Assembly (NCBI GenBank): GCA_002307175.1 | Contig: DBTS01000069.1 | Location: 77,632 to 129,171, forward strand | Reading direction: 5' to 3' | Origin: Rhodocyclaceae bacterium UBA1310 | GTDB lineage: Bacteria > Pseudomonadota > Gammaproteobacteria > Burkholderiales > Rhodocyclaceae | DNA: 51,540 bases | In this document: in pieces, positions 16,894-26,059 of the stretch | How the letters are laid out: each line of letters opens with the position of its first letter | Numbering within the stretch: position 1 is the first letter of the stretch | Notes under the pieces: generated by a model | What the model was told of the DNA's origin: nothing | Databases searched by the model: none | Seen by the model: only the letters and a program-made list of their open reading frames with translations | Position numbers and translations under genes: made by a program

Positions 16894-18247
16894 TGTAGTG
16901 ATATCCGTCAGTGGGCTGTGCAAGTCATACGAGACCTACAACACGCCCAGGGATAGATTCAAGCAGCTCGTTATCCCGCCTCTGCAAAAAGTGTTGGGTA
17001 TGAGCCCCAGTTACTATGCAGATCGTTTTCATGCACTCTCGGATGTTGGTTTCGAAGTGCGCCAGGGCGAAACCTTTGGGATCGTTGGCCGGAACGGTTC
17101 CGGCAAATCCACCCTCCTGCAGATTCTGTGCGGAACACTCACGCCCACGGCAGGCACCGTAAAGGTGCATGGCAAGGTGGCTGCCTTGCTGGAACTCGGC
17201 GCTGGGTTCAACCCCGAGTTCTCCGGGCGTGAAAACGTCTTCATGAATGGCCTTTTGTTCGGCTTGACGAACGAGCAGATTGAGCAGAGATTTGATCGTA
17301 TTGCAGCCTTTGCCGATATTGGCAGTTTCATCGACAAACCCGTCAAGACATACTCTTCCGGGATGTATGTCCGGCTGGCCTTTGCCGTGATAGCGCATGT
17401 GGATGCCGATATCCTCATCGTCGATGAGGCACTCTCGGTGGGGGATGCCTATTTCGTGCAGAAGTGCATGCGGTTTTTGCGCGAATTTATGGAAAAGGGA
17501 ACCCTGCTGTTCGTCAGCCATGATATCGGCGCTGTGCAAAATCTCTGCTCTCGTGCGCTTTGGCTTGAAAAAGGCGTGCAACGGGAGCTGGGGGAACCCA
17601 AAGAAGTCATCAAGCATTATCTTGAAGGCCTGGTAGCTGAAAAGCAGGATGTTGATGCAGTAAAACAGGAAGAGCCGCTGCCTGATCTTGCCGCAAACGA
17701 CGACAAGGGCGATATCGTCGACATGCGGGATCGTTTCCTTAACGGCAGTTCCCTGCGTAATGATATTGAATTGTTCCACTTTGATACTTCCGGCGAGTCT
17801 TTCGGAGCAGGAGGCGCCCGGCTGCTTGATGTCCGGATGGAAGATCCCCTGACCGACAAACGTCTGGCGTGGGTTGTCGGCGGCGAAGTGGTTCGGCTGG
17901 TGGTGCGGGCGCAGGCACTGGAACATCTGGATTCAATCATCCTTGGGTTTGATCTCAAGGATCGTTTGGGGCAAACGGTTTTTGGCGACAACACATTCCT
18001 GACCTACCGCACTGATCCCCAGAGCGTGGCGCAAAACGGGTGTGTCGAAGCCGTATTTGAATTCAGGATGCCTGTTTTGCGGGCGGGGGACTATGCCATC
18101 ACGGCCGCAGTTGCCACCGGTACGCAGGAGAAGCACGTTCAGCGGCACTGGATGCATGAAGCGATGATTCTGCGGTCGCAGCCTTCCCGTGTCTGCTTTG
18201 GCGCGGTAGGCTTGCCGATGCGCAAGATAGAAATCCGGAAGGCATAA
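16883..18247 (+). CDS. wzt: ABC polysaccharide exporter, ATPase with C-terminal carbohydrate-binding domain
   Basis: Wzt is the ATPase partner of Wzm. The 454-residue protein has Walker A (GRNGSGKSTLL), the signature YSSGMYVRLAF, Walker B (DILIVDEAL) and the H-loop (FVSHD) within the first 250 residues. About 200 further residues form a second domain with beta-sandwich character (for example FGAGGARLLDVRM, VVGGEVVRLVVRAQAL). In O9a-type systems such a domain recognises the chemically capped chain end before export, and the same role is inferred here. The ATG at 16883 has AGGGG 7 bases upstream; a TTG at 16877 is less likely. The next gene encodes a methyltransferase fusion that could supply the cap. 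Confidence 0.95.
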   Translation: MSSDVVISVSGLCKSYETYNTPRDRFKQLVIPPLQKVLGMSPSYYADRFHALSDVGFEVRQGETFGIVGRNGSGKSTLLQILCGTLTPTAGTVKVHGKVAALLELGAGFNPEFSGRENVFMNGLLFGLTNEQIEQRFDRIAAFADIGSFIDKPVKTYSSGMYVRLAFAVIAHVDADILIVDEALSVGDAYFVQKCMRFLREFMEKGTLLFVSHDIGAVQNLCSRALWLEKGVQRELGEPKEVIKHYLEGLVAEKQDVDAVKQEEPLPDLAANDDKGDIVDMRDRFLNGSSLRNDIELFHFDTSGESFGAGGARLLDVRMEDPLTDKRLAWVVGGEVVRLVVRAQALEHLDSIILGFDLKDRLGQTVFGDNTFLTYRTDPQSVAQNGCVEAVFEFRMPVLRAGDYAITAAVATGTQEKHVQRHWMHEAMILRSQPSRVCFGAVGLPMRKIEIRKA

Positions 18248-18248
18248 A

Positions 18249-21200
18249 ATGATCAAGTCTTCAGCGGGCAGCAAAAAAACGCTTAGTCAGTCGATTATCC
18301 AGCTCCCTGTGCGGCCGGATGTCATGAAATTTACCGGCGAACGCTTTGTGCCACATCTGGGCGGCAAAATCCGCTACGAGCATCTGCACCGCTACCTGAT
18401 GTGCGCTGAGCATGCCAAAGGCAAGCTTGTGCTTGATCTCGCCTGCGGCGAAGGCTACGGCTCAGCGCTGCTGGCACGGGTGGCAAAGCACGTTACGGGG
18501 GTGGATGTATCGCGTGAGGCCGTGCAGCATGCAAGAGAAATCTACGCGAATGGCACTTCAAACCTCGAATATTGCCTTGGCAGTGCCGATGCACTGCCGC
18601 TTGAGGACCATTCCTTTGACCTCGTTGTTTCGTTTGAAACGCTTGAGCATCTCGCAAACCAGCAGCAAATGGTGGATGAGATCCAGCGTGTGCTCAAGCC
18701 CGGTGGTCTGCTGATCATCTCCACGCCAGATCGCGATGTTTATCGCGAAGAAGACGGCGGCGACAATGAGTTTCATGTAAAGGAACTCACCGGCGAAGAA
18801 TTCCGCCAACTGCTGGCGCCACGCTTCAAAAATGTCAGGATGCTTGGGCAGCGCATGGTGACTCTTGGGTGGGTGCAGTCCCTCGATGAACAAGAATCGA
18901 GTGCTGTGCAGACTTATCTCCCTCCCCAGACTGAAGCCACCGGGATGCCGCGCCCGGTGTTCTGCATCGCCTACTGCTCGGATGCTTCGCTGCCAGCGAT
19001 GGGCCCATCCGTCTTCATTGATCCGGATGATGATCTTTACCGGCAGGAACGCGCAGTGCTGCGCTGGGCCTCCGGGGTGGATGATGAGCTCAAGGCGGCC
19101 CGCCAGAGAATCGAGGAACTGGATCGTCTGCAGGCAGAAAGAACTGCCTGGGCCCAGTCTCTGGATGTAGAACTGGTCCATGAAAGAGCACAGATAGAAC
19201 GTCTCAACAAGGAACTGGAGAACAGGGCGCTGCTCGCTGATCGTCGTGGAATCGAGATCGAGGCCCTGCAGTCTGAGGCCCAGCGCATGGCGCGGCTGGT
19301 GGCTGAGCGTGCGCAGTGGGTTGAGGCTACGCAGAAAGATCTGGATAGGGTCTCGCGGCTGCGCGCTGAGCTGCAGGCTGATTATGACGAAAAAATTGGA
19401 TGGGCAAAATCCCTCGAACATGAGATTGCCGACGTCCGTAGCCAGAAGTCAGCAGGCGAGCTTGAATGCGCACGCCTGAGCACTCTGGTTGGAGAGCGCA
19501 CGCAGTGGGCGCGGCGGCAGGAAGCCGAGCTACATGAGCTTCAACGCGGATTTTCGGTATTCCAGCAGGAGCACGAAAGCCAGATGCGCTGGGCCAGGCA
19601 GCGTGATCTCGAAGCAGAGCAGCAGGGCAACCGGGCAGCCTTGCTGGCCAATGAACTGCAGGCCACCCAGGCGGAGCGGGAGCGCTTGCAGGGGCGTGTA
19701 GCGGATGAAGCCCTGCTGGCGCAGTCACTTGCCGGGCGTTTGCGGGCGGCAGAACAACTGCGGGATGAAATGCAGGCCCAATCCCGCGAGGCAGATCATG
19801 AAATCACGGAATTGCGCGATGCGTTGTCAACGGCGCGAGATGAGCACGCGTTAGAGTTGCGTCAAGCACAAGAAAGTCATCAGCAGAGGGTCGCGGCCTT
19901 GGAAGCCCAGCTGCTAGATGAGCAAGGGAAAAACAAGAATATGGAATCTCGGTTGGATAATATGGAAGCGCAGCTCGTACAGCATATGGAGCGCATCCGT
20001 TTTCTGGAGTGTGAGCTCGACAAAGCCTGGGAAGCGCGGGCCACGGTGCTTCAGGAGCGGGATGACTCCCTTGCACGCGAGCACACCCTGCGGGTGGAGC
20101 TTGAAGCTGCGCACGGCGATGTGGAAGTCTTGGCCAAGGATAAGGCTGAAACGCAGGCCAGTGCTGAGCATCACGCCAAGCGGGTGGAATTGCTTGCCAG
20201 CCGGCTTGAAGAGCTTGAAGCCTTGCAGCAGGCCATTGTGAATTCGCGTTCCTGGGCGCTGACCGAGCCATTGCGCCAGGCATCAAAAGGGATGGGCGCG
20301 TGCCGAAAAAAACTCCTGCAGCCCTTGCGGCCCGGCCTACGGTGGCTCGGGCGAACGCTCTACCATAAAGCGCCCGTTTCGCTGGCTACCAAAAATGTGC
20401 TGATCACTTCAGCCTACAGGGTGGCTGGGCCGTTGTTCACGGGCCTTACCCATTATGAGATGTGGCGCCGCTCAGCCAAGGCTGGTGTGCCCTCTCTGGC
20501 AGCCAGCAACCTGCTGCAGCATCACGAGCTGGAAGATACGCTGAATACGCTGGAGCTGCCATGCTCCGATATGCCAAAAGTATCTATTGTGATTCCGGCC
20601 TATGGCAATCTGCCTGTTACGCTGACCTGCCTGCGATCCATTGCCCGGAATATTCCGGCCGTGCCGATCGAGGTCGTGGTGCTTGAAGACTGCTCTGGCG
20701 ATCACGAGATTCACAGCCTGCAGCGTGTCAAGGGTCTGCGATATGAGGTCAATCCCCATAATCTGGGCTTTGTGCGCTCCTGCAACCGTTCGGCAGACCT
20801 CGCACGGGGCGAGTTCATTTATCTGCTCAATAACGATACCGAAGTCACTGCCGGTTGGCTGGATGCGATGCTGGACGTGTTTGACCGCATGTCCGATTGC
20901 GGCATGGTCGGCTCCAAACTGGTCTACCCCGATGGTCGCTTGCAGGAAGCGGGCGGCATCGTCTGGCAAGATGCTTCTGCGTGGAATTATGGCCGCCTGC
21001 AGGATCCGGCGGCGGCCCCATTTAACTACCTTCGCAAGGTTGATTATTGCTCTGGGGCTTCCTTGCTGATTCGCCGAGAATTCTTTGACAGACTGGGGCG
21101 TTTTGACGAGCGTTACGTGCCTGCTTATTGCGAGGATTCTGACCTGGCCTTTGCTGTGCGTGCGGCCGGGTACTCAGTCTATTATCAACCGACCTCTGTT

Positions 21201-22469
21201 GTGATCCATTATGAAGGTGTTTCGAATGGTACGGATACGGGCGCAGGGATCAAGGCTTATCAAGTAACAAATCAGGCTAAATTCCGTGAAAAGTGGGATG
21301 CTGTTTTAGCGAAGCATGCGCCGAACGCACAGGATGTTTTCCAGGCGCGTGATCAGCATGCGCAGAACAAGACGGTCGTGGTGGTTGATCACTACGTACC
21401 CCAGCCCGATCGTGATGCGGGCTCCCGCACCATCATTGCGTTTATAAAAACACTTCTTGGACTTGGGTATAACGTACGCTTCTGGCCTGATAATCTCTGG
21501 TATGACCCGGTCTATACGCCGCAGCTGCAGGCTATGGGGGTTGAGGTGCTTTATGGGGCGGAATATGTTGGAAAGTTCAGCGAGTGGCTCAAGGGTGCCG
21601 GGGCGGCTGTTTCTCACGTTCTGCTGAGTCGTCCGCACATTGCCGCCGAGTATCTCGATGCGCTTGAGCAGTGCCCAGACATAAGGGTTCTCTATTATGG
21701 TCATGATTTGCATTTTGACCGGCTTGAGCGTGAGTTTGCCCTGACAGGGAACCCCGCAGCCAAACAGCAGGCGGATCATTTCAGGGCGCTGGAAGAGCGC
21801 ATCTGGAAGCACGCTGATGTCATCCTGTATCCATCGACCGATGAAGTCTCCGCCATCAAGAAGCTGTACCCTGATCTGAATGCAAGCGTGATTTCGCCTT
21901 ATGTTTATGCGTCTACGGCTGATTATGCAGATCGCGAACCTGTGGCTGCGCAGTCGATCGTATTCGTGGCAGGGTTTGGGCATCCCCCCAATGCTGATGC
22001 CGCAAAATGGTTTGTCGAGGAGATTTTCCCGTTAGTACGTGAGAAGCATCCTGGTGTGCGTCTTAGTTTGATTGGTTCCAATCCAACAAATGAAGTCAAG
22101 GCACTAGCGGGAAATGGTATAGAGGTAACAGGATACGTTTCGGATGAATTGCTCCTAAAACTGTATCAGGCTGCAAGAGTTGCCGTTGTTCCCCTGCGGT
22201 ATGGAGCCGGAATCAAAAACAAAGTGGTGGAAGCCATGGCTTTTGGGGTGCCACTTGTAACGACTCAGGTTGGCGCCCAGGGGCTGGCCGGGGTGGAAAA
22301 AGCCATCGCCATTGCAGACCGCACGCGAGAGTTCGCAGCTTGTGTGTGCAAAGTTCTCGAAAACGATGCCGAATGGCAGAGATCCTCTCAGGCCGGAAAC
22401 CGGTTTGTTGAAAGTCGCTTTTCGTCTCAAGCCATGGCGCACGTAATGCTTGAGTCTTTGTCGGTTTAA
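18249..22469 (+). CDS. Trimodular methyltransferase / coiled coil / GT2 / GT4 glycosyltransferase
   Basis: This 1406-residue protein probably builds and may end the island's glycan. Residues about 25-260 are a SAM-dependent methyltransferase (FTGERFVPHLGG, then VLDLACGEGYGS at 61-72 and LKPGGLLIISTP). Residues about 277-660 are almost unbroken heptad-rich sequence, predicted coiled coil. The linker NSRSWALTEPLRQ follows. A GT2 domain starts near 776 (VSIVIPAYGN; LNNDTEVTAGW as the DxD region; YCEDSDLAFAVRAAGY). A GT4-like domain runs from about 1036 to the end (GFGHPPNADAAKWFVEE; RYGAGIKNKVVEAMAFGVPLVTT). The order methyltransferase-GT-GT resembles WsaE of S-layer glycan synthesis. The methyltransferase plus coiled coil recalls WbdD, the chain-length ruler of Wzm/Wzt-dependent O-antigens. 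It follows wzt directly. The ruler role is inference. Confidence 0.9.
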   Translation: MIKSSAGSKKTLSQSIIQLPVRPDVMKFTGERFVPHLGGKIRYEHLHRYLMCAEHAKGKLVLDLACGEGYGSALLARVAKHVTGVDVSREAVQHAREIYANGTSNLEYCLGSADALPLEDHSFDLVVSFETLEHLANQQQMVDEIQRVLKPGGLLIISTPDRDVYREEDGGDNEFHVKELTGEEFRQLLAPRFKNVRMLGQRMVTLGWVQSLDEQESSAVQTYLPPQTEATGMPRPVFCIAYCSDASLPAMGPSVFIDPDDDLYRQERAVLRWASGVDDELKAARQRIEELDRLQAERTAWAQSLDVELVHERAQIERLNKELENRALLADRRGIEIEALQSEAQRMARLVAERAQWVEATQKDLDRVSRLRAELQADYDEKIGWAKSLEHEIADVRSQKSAGELECARLSTLVGERTQWARRQEAELHELQRGFSVFQQEHESQMRWARQRDLEAEQQGNRAALLANELQATQAERERLQGRVADEALLAQSLAGRLRAAEQLRDEMQAQSREADHEITELRDALSTARDEHALELRQAQESHQQRVAALEAQLLDEQGKNKNMESRLDNMEAQLVQHMERIRFLECELDKAWEARATVLQERDDSLAREHTLRVELEAAHGDVEVLAKDKAETQASAEHHAKRVELLASRLEELEALQQAIVNSRSWALTEPLRQASKGMGACRKKLLQPLRPGLRWLGRTLYHKAPVSLATKNVLITSAYRVAGPLFTGLTHYEMWRRSAKAGVPSLAASNLLQHHELEDTLNTLELPCSDMPKVSIVIPAYGNLPVTLTCLRSIARNIPAVPIEVVVLEDCSGDHEIHSLQRVKGLRYEVNPHNLGFVRSCNRSADLARGEFIYLLNNDTEVTAGWLDAMLDVFDRMSDCGMVGSKLVYPDGRLQEAGGIVWQDASAWNYGRLQDPAAAPFNYLRKVDYCSGASLLIRREFFDRLGRFDERYVPAYCEDSDLAFAVRAAGYSVYYQPTSVVIHYEGVSNGTDTGAGIKAYQVTNQAKFREKWDAVLAKHAPNAQDVFQARDQHAQNKTVVVVDHYVPQPDRDAGSRTIIAFIKTLLGLGYNVRFWPDNLWYDPVYTPQLQAMGVEVLYGAEYVGKFSEWLKGAGAAVSHVLLSRPHIAAEYLDALEQCPDIRVLYYGHDLHFDRLEREFALTGNPAAKQQADHFRALEERIWKHADVILYPSTDEVSAIKKLYPDLNASVISPYVYASTADYADREPVAAQSIVFVAGFGHPPNADAAKWFVEEIFPLVREKHPGVRLSLIGSNPTNEVKALAGNGIEVTGYVSDELLLKLYQAARVAVVPLRYGAGIKNKVVEAMAFGVPLVTTQVGAQGLAGVEKAIAIADRTREFAACVCKVLENDAEWQRSSQAGNRFVESRFSSQAMAHVMLESLSV

Positions 22470-22481
22470 ATAAACTCGGTA

Positions 22482-22504
22482 ATCCCCCGGCTTTGCCGGG
22501 GGAT
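22482..22504 (+). terminator. Strong hairpin between the trimodular gene and hddA
   Basis: ATCCCCCGGC and GCCGGGGGAT pair perfectly around a TTT loop, 13 bases after the preceding stop and 20 bases before hddA. No U-tract follows, so it may act as an RNA-stabilising hairpin or partial attenuator rather than a full terminator. Confidence 0.55.
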
Positions 22505-22524
22505 ACTTACTGGATAACACAGCA

Positions 22525-23586
22525 ATGGAACTGGTTAGTATTCAGCAGCAATTGAGTTTGACGGGTAAGGTCAGGGCCCGTGCTCCGCTCCGGTTGGGTT
22601 TCGCTGGGGGCGGGACAGATGTCTCCCCCTATTCCGATGAGTTTGGTGGCTATGTGCTCAATGCCACAATAGATAAATATGCCTACGCTACGCTCATTCC
22701 TCGCAAGAAAGGCTTGCGCTTTCACGCCGCAGATATTGGGGTGGTTTGGGAAGGAGAGGCGAGCGAGGGGGTTCCGCTGCAGCGTGGGGTTGAATTGCAT
22801 ATTGGAGTGTACAACCGGGTGGTTCGGGATTATCTCGGGGGGAAACCAGTACCGCTGGAATTGATCACTCACTCCGAGGCGCCTCCAGGATCAGGTCTGG
22901 GCTCATCCTCCACGATGGTCGTAGCACTTCTGCAAGCTTTCGTTGAATTCTTTGCACTTCCGCTTGGTGAATACGAGATTGCCCAGCTTGCGTATTCAAT
23001 CGAACGGGAGGATCTCGGATTCGCTGGAGGCAAGCAGGATCAGTATGCCGCCACCTTCGGCGGCTTCAATTTCATGGAGTTTTATCACGACAGGGTAATT
23101 GTCAATCCCTTGCGTGTAAACCCCGCGAATATTGCCGAGCTGGAATCTTCCCTGGTGCTTTTCTATACGGGAGTTTCGCGTGAATCTGCCAATATCATCA
23201 AGGAACAAACGCAGCATGTCGTTCAGCGGGATGCCTCACGCATTCAGGCGCTTCACGATGTAAAAGCCCAGTCAGTGCGAATGAAGGAGGCTGTTCTACG
23301 CGCGGACTGGGAGAAATTTGCCACTTCCCTGAGAAGCGGCTGGGAAGCCAAAAAGCGCATGGCATCGAGCATTTCCAACACCACGATTGATCAGGTCTAC
23401 GATGCTGCGATTGCCGCTGGTGCTCTGGGTGGCAAGGTGTCAGGCGCTGGTGGTGGTGGATTCATGATGTTTATTGTAGACCCCACCCGCCGTCCGGAAG
23501 TGATCCGGGCGCTTGAAAAATTCACGGGGCAAACGATGACAGCAACGTTTGTTGAACATGGGGCACACGCCTGGAGAGTTGCATGA
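22525..23586 (+). CDS. hddA: D-glycero-alpha-D-manno-heptose 7-phosphate kinase
   Basis: This GHMP-family kinase phosphorylates D-glycero-alpha-D-manno-heptose 7-phosphate at C1, the second step towards GDP-heptose. The 353-residue protein has the N-terminal RAPLRLGFAGGGTDVSPY motif, the ATP loop APPGSGLGSSSTMVVAL and the C-terminal GKVSGAGGGGFMMF motif 3. The neighbours supply the other three steps: gmhA (isomerase), gmhB (phosphatase) and hddC (guanylyltransferase). Its stop overlaps the gmhA start by 4 bases. The GDP-linked, alpha-anomer branch is characteristic of S-layer, capsule or O-antigen heptose rather than of the ADP-heptose used for LPS core. Confidence 0.93.
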   Translation: MELVSIQQQLSLTGKVRARAPLRLGFAGGGTDVSPYSDEFGGYVLNATIDKYAYATLIPRKKGLRFHAADIGVVWEGEASEGVPLQRGVELHIGVYNRVVRDYLGGKPVPLELITHSEAPPGSGLGSSSTMVVALLQAFVEFFALPLGEYEIAQLAYSIEREDLGFAGGKQDQYAATFGGFNFMEFYHDRVIVNPLRVNPANIAELESSLVLFYTGVSRESANIIKEQTQHVVQRDASRIQALHDVKAQSVRMKEAVLRADWEKFATSLRSGWEAKKRMASSISNTTIDQVYDAAIAAGALGGKVSGAGGGGFMMFIVDPTRRPEVIRALEKFTGQTMTATFVEHGAHAWRVA

Positions 23587-24164
23587 AGAGTTTTATTGAA
23601 GCGGAACTTGAAAAGTCTCGCCTGCTGATCAATGCCATCCGCGAGGATGAGAACTTGCTTGCAGGTATTGAACAGGCAGCCACCCATATTGCTCAGATGA
23701 TGCGCACAGGGGGGAAGCTTTTGATTGCCGGCAATGGTGGTAGTGCGGCGGATGCCCAGCATATTGCGGGAGAATTTGTCAGCCGCTTCCATTATGATCG
23801 CCCGGGCCTACCTGCGATTGCACTGACGACGGATACATCAATTCTGACGGCGATCGGCAATGATTACGGTTACGAACGGCTGTTCGAGCGTCAGGTGCAG
23901 GCACTTGGGCGCAATGGTGATGCCTTTATCGGAATTTCGACCTCTGGTAACTCAGCTAACGTGTTGGCGGCTTTAAAGATGGCACGCGAGTTAGGCATGT
24001 TTACGATTGGTTTTACGTCGCAAAAGGGCGGCAAGATGCTTGAAGTGTGCGATCTTGCACTGCGCATTCCCAGCAATGAAACCCCAAAGGTGCAAGAAGG
24101 CCATATTACGATTGGTCACATCATCTGCGGGCTTGTTGAAGCAGCGATTTTCCCGAGGGCCTGA
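23583..24164 (+). CDS. gmhA: Sedoheptulose 7-phosphate isomerase
   Basis: GmhA converts sedoheptulose 7-phosphate to D-glycero-D-manno-heptose 7-phosphate, the first step of heptose nucleotide synthesis. The 193-residue SIS-domain protein shows the phosphate-binding GNGGSAADAQHIAGEFVSRF, the TDTSILTAIGNDYGYE region and the STSGNSANVL loop; His in QEGHITIGHIICG matches the catalytic C-terminal helix. Its ATG overlaps the hddA stop (ATGA). The copy is embedded in a GDP-heptose operon, so it is likely dedicated to this glycan, although it could also feed the core ADP-heptose pathway. Confidence 0.96.
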   Translation: MKSFIEAELEKSRLLINAIREDENLLAGIEQAATHIAQMMRTGGKLLIAGNGGSAADAQHIAGEFVSRFHYDRPGLPAIALTTDTSILTAIGNDYGYERLFERQVQALGRNGDAFIGISTSGNSANVLAALKMARELGMFTIGFTSQKGGKMLEVCDLALRIPSNETPKVQEGHITIGHIICGLVEAAIFPRA

Positions 24165-24166
24165 TT

Positions 24167-24883
24167 TTGTCTGAGGCAATTATACTGGCGGGCGGCTTTG
24201 GCACGCGTCTCAGAGCCGTGGTGTCTGATGTCCCGAAGCCCATGGCCCCGGTTGCTGGCAAGCCTTTTCTGGCTTGGCAGATGGAGTGCCTCGCGGCTGC
24301 AGGGGTAACGCGATTCATTCTCTCTGTTGGGTTTCAGGCCGAAACGATCCAGAAAGCTTTCGGTGATTCATTTGCAGGTTGTGCAATTGCCTACGCACAT
24401 GAAACCGAGCCCCTCGGCACGGGGGGCGCGATTCGCCTGGCTTTGTCGTACGCCCAGGAATCGCGCGTGTTTGTGCTCAATGGTGACAGTCTGTGTGATC
24501 TCGATCTCCAGGCTTTGCGCCTTAGGGTAGGCAATCACGCACGGGCTATTGGTATCGGTGTCAAGCATGTGCCAGATGCCGGGCGGTATGGCGCTGTGCG
24601 ATTCGATGAAACCACAGGTGTCGTCACCACCTTTGCCGAAAAAGATAATAGTGGGGCCGGCTGGATCAACGCTGGTGTGTATGACGTGTCGGCGGATTTT
24701 TTTTCCGGACTGACACTCTCCGAGAGCGCATTCTCTTTTGAAAAAGAGATTTTGCAGAAAGATTGCCATGGAGGGCTGGTAGCACAGCCTGCCGGTGCGT
24801 TTTTTATCGACATCGGTATTCCTGCGGATTATGCGCGTGCGCAGACTGAAATTCCCGCGTGGGTCAAAGGGAGAGGGAAGTGA
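24167..24883 (+). CDS. hddC: D-glycero-alpha-D-manno-heptose 1-phosphate guanylyltransferase
   Basis: This nucleotidyltransferase couples heptose 1-phosphate with GTP to give GDP-D-glycero-alpha-D-manno-heptose, the last step of the pathway. The 238-residue protein carries the signature LAGGFGTRLRAVVSDVPKPM, the acceptor motif EPLGTGGAIRLAL, the metal-binding NGDS and a late WINAGVY segment. It begins with TTG at 24167, supported by GAGGG about 8 bases upstream, two bases after the gmhA stop. Its end overlaps the gmhB start (GTGA). The guanylyl rather than mannosyl assignment comes from the gmhA/hddA/gmhB context. Confidence 0.9.
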   Translation: MSEAIILAGGFGTRLRAVVSDVPKPMAPVAGKPFLAWQMECLAAAGVTRFILSVGFQAETIQKAFGDSFAGCAIAYAHETEPLGTGGAIRLALSYAQESRVFVLNGDSLCDLDLQALRLRVGNHARAIGIGVKHVPDAGRYGAVRFDETTGVVTTFAEKDNSGAGWINAGVYDVSADFFSGLTLSESAFSFEKEILQKDCHGGLVAQPAGAFFIDIGIPADYARAQTEIPAWVKGRGK

Positions 24884-25359
24884 GGCCCGCCCTGTTTCTG
24901 GATCGCGACGGCGTGATCAACGTGGATCACGGGCACGTACATAAAATTGAAGACTTTGAGTTTATCCCAGGAATTTTTGATCTGGTGCGCAAGGCCAATC
25001 AGGCGGAATGGCTTGTCATCATTGTCACCAATCAGGCAGGCATTGCCAAAGGGTATTACACAGAAGAGGCGTTTCATACGCTGATGCACTGGGTGTGTGA
25101 GCAGTTCCTTCAGAATGGAGCGAGAATTGATGCGGTGTATCACTGCCCGCATCATCCGGAATACGGTGATAATCGTAACTGTAACTGCAGAAAGCCTCAG
25201 CCTGGATTGATTTTGAATGCAGCGAGAGATTTTGAAATAAATCTCTATAGGTCGATAATGATTGGGGATAAGGAATCAGATATCACAGCAGCAGCTTTTG
25301 CGAAAATACCACAAACCTATTTGGTTGTTAATGCCAATCTTCCATGTGTTAATTTTTAA
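24880..25359 (+). CDS. gmhB: D-glycero-D-manno-heptose 1,7-bisphosphate 7-phosphatase
   Basis: GmhB is a HAD-family phosphatase that removes the 7-phosphate from heptose 1,7-bisphosphate. The 159-residue protein has the nucleophile motif LFLDRDGVINVD, motif II region VTNQAGIAKGYY, the zinc-binding loop CPHHPEYGDNRNCNCRKP with its Cys/His ligands, and the IMIGDKESDITAA motif IV. The GTG at 24880 is used because GAGAGGGAA precedes it and it overlaps the hddC stop. Codon composition becomes AT-rich towards the 3' end, at the border with the AT-rich half of the island. Confidence 0.93.
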   Translation: MRPALFLDRDGVINVDHGHVHKIEDFEFIPGIFDLVRKANQAEWLVIIVTNQAGIAKGYYTEEAFHTLMHWVCEQFLQNGARIDAVYHCPHHPEYGDNRNCNCRKPQPGLILNAARDFEINLYRSIMIGDKESDITAAAFAKIPQTYLVVNANLPCVNF

Positions 25360-25374
25360 ATGAAAAGGGATTTT

Positions 25375-25794
25375 ATGAATATTTCTCGGAAATTTCTACA
25401 AGCTGTACTTGTTTCCGGTGTTCTCGTTTCAATTTCTGCTTGTGACAACAAGGCACCAGAACCGCAAAAAGAAACAGCAGCGCCTCAAGCTCAAATCTCG
25501 ACTCCCTTAGCTGCGGGTGAGTGGGGACCTTCCGAGACTGCGGCGGGTACCCCGTTTAATCTGCAACCCAACGGAAAGTCTGCAATGTGGGTAAATGTTT
25601 CTGGTCTTGATGTTAGTAAATCTGTAGAGGTAACTATCGGACAAACGAAGGGCGAGGATGTAAACGCAACAGAAAAATTAGTCACGTTTACAGTCGATGC
25701 TGCTGCATATGAAAAGCCGGGTGACTATCCCGTTGTTATAAAGGAACTGTCGAGTGGGCGAGTTCTGAATGTGGGAGTTTTCAAAGTAAAATAA
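25375..25794 (+). CDS. Small lipoprotein sharing a C-terminal domain with the GT-C protein downstream
   Basis: This 139-residue predicted lipoprotein has MNISRKFLQAVLVSGVLVSISAC as signal peptide and lipobox. A Pro/Gln/Ala linker follows. A domain of about 95 residues then begins GEWGPSETAAGTPFNLQPNG and ends NVGVFKVK. The same pattern (WGP.ET..G..P.N.Q.NG...WV, then a VTF/ITF strand and a VGn.(L/F).VK end) closes the protein encoded at 26060-28006. The ATG at 25375 has AAAAGGGA close upstream; an ATG at 25360 directly after gmhB lacks a site. Function is unknown. It may sit in the outer membrane or periplasm and bind the glycan handled by the GT-C protein. Confidence 0.82.
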   Translation: MNISRKFLQAVLVSGVLVSISACDNKAPEPQKETAAPQAQISTPLAAGEWGPSETAAGTPFNLQPNGKSAMWVNVSGLDVSKSVEVTIGQTKGEDVNATEKLVTFTVDAAAYEKPGDYPVVIKELSSGRVLNVGVFKVK

Positions 25795-25828
25795 TTTTTT
25801 TGGGTTGCGTGTTTGGAAATTAGGCTAA

Positions 25829-25853
25829 TAACCCCCAGATTGTCTGGGGGTTA
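25829..25853 (+). terminator. Intrinsic terminator after the lipoprotein gene
   Basis: TAACCCCCAGA and TCTGGGGGTTA form an 11-bp perfect stem with a 3-base loop, followed by TATTTAAATTT. It separates the heptose operon from the AT-rich block that follows. Confidence 0.75.
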
Positions 25854-26059
25854 TATATTTAAATTTCTCCAATTCCCCATTTGTGCAGATAAAAGTAAAA
25901 CGCATAATATTGTTATATTTCATTGCTTATGTTTTTGTGGAATAAAATAATTTATTTTAATGTCTAAATTTATCGGTGTTTTTGAAGTTTGCGGCGTGGC
26001 AGCATGATATGCTAAATTGCTTGGTTAAAATAACTCACTATTACGGGGGTTGCGGAAGC

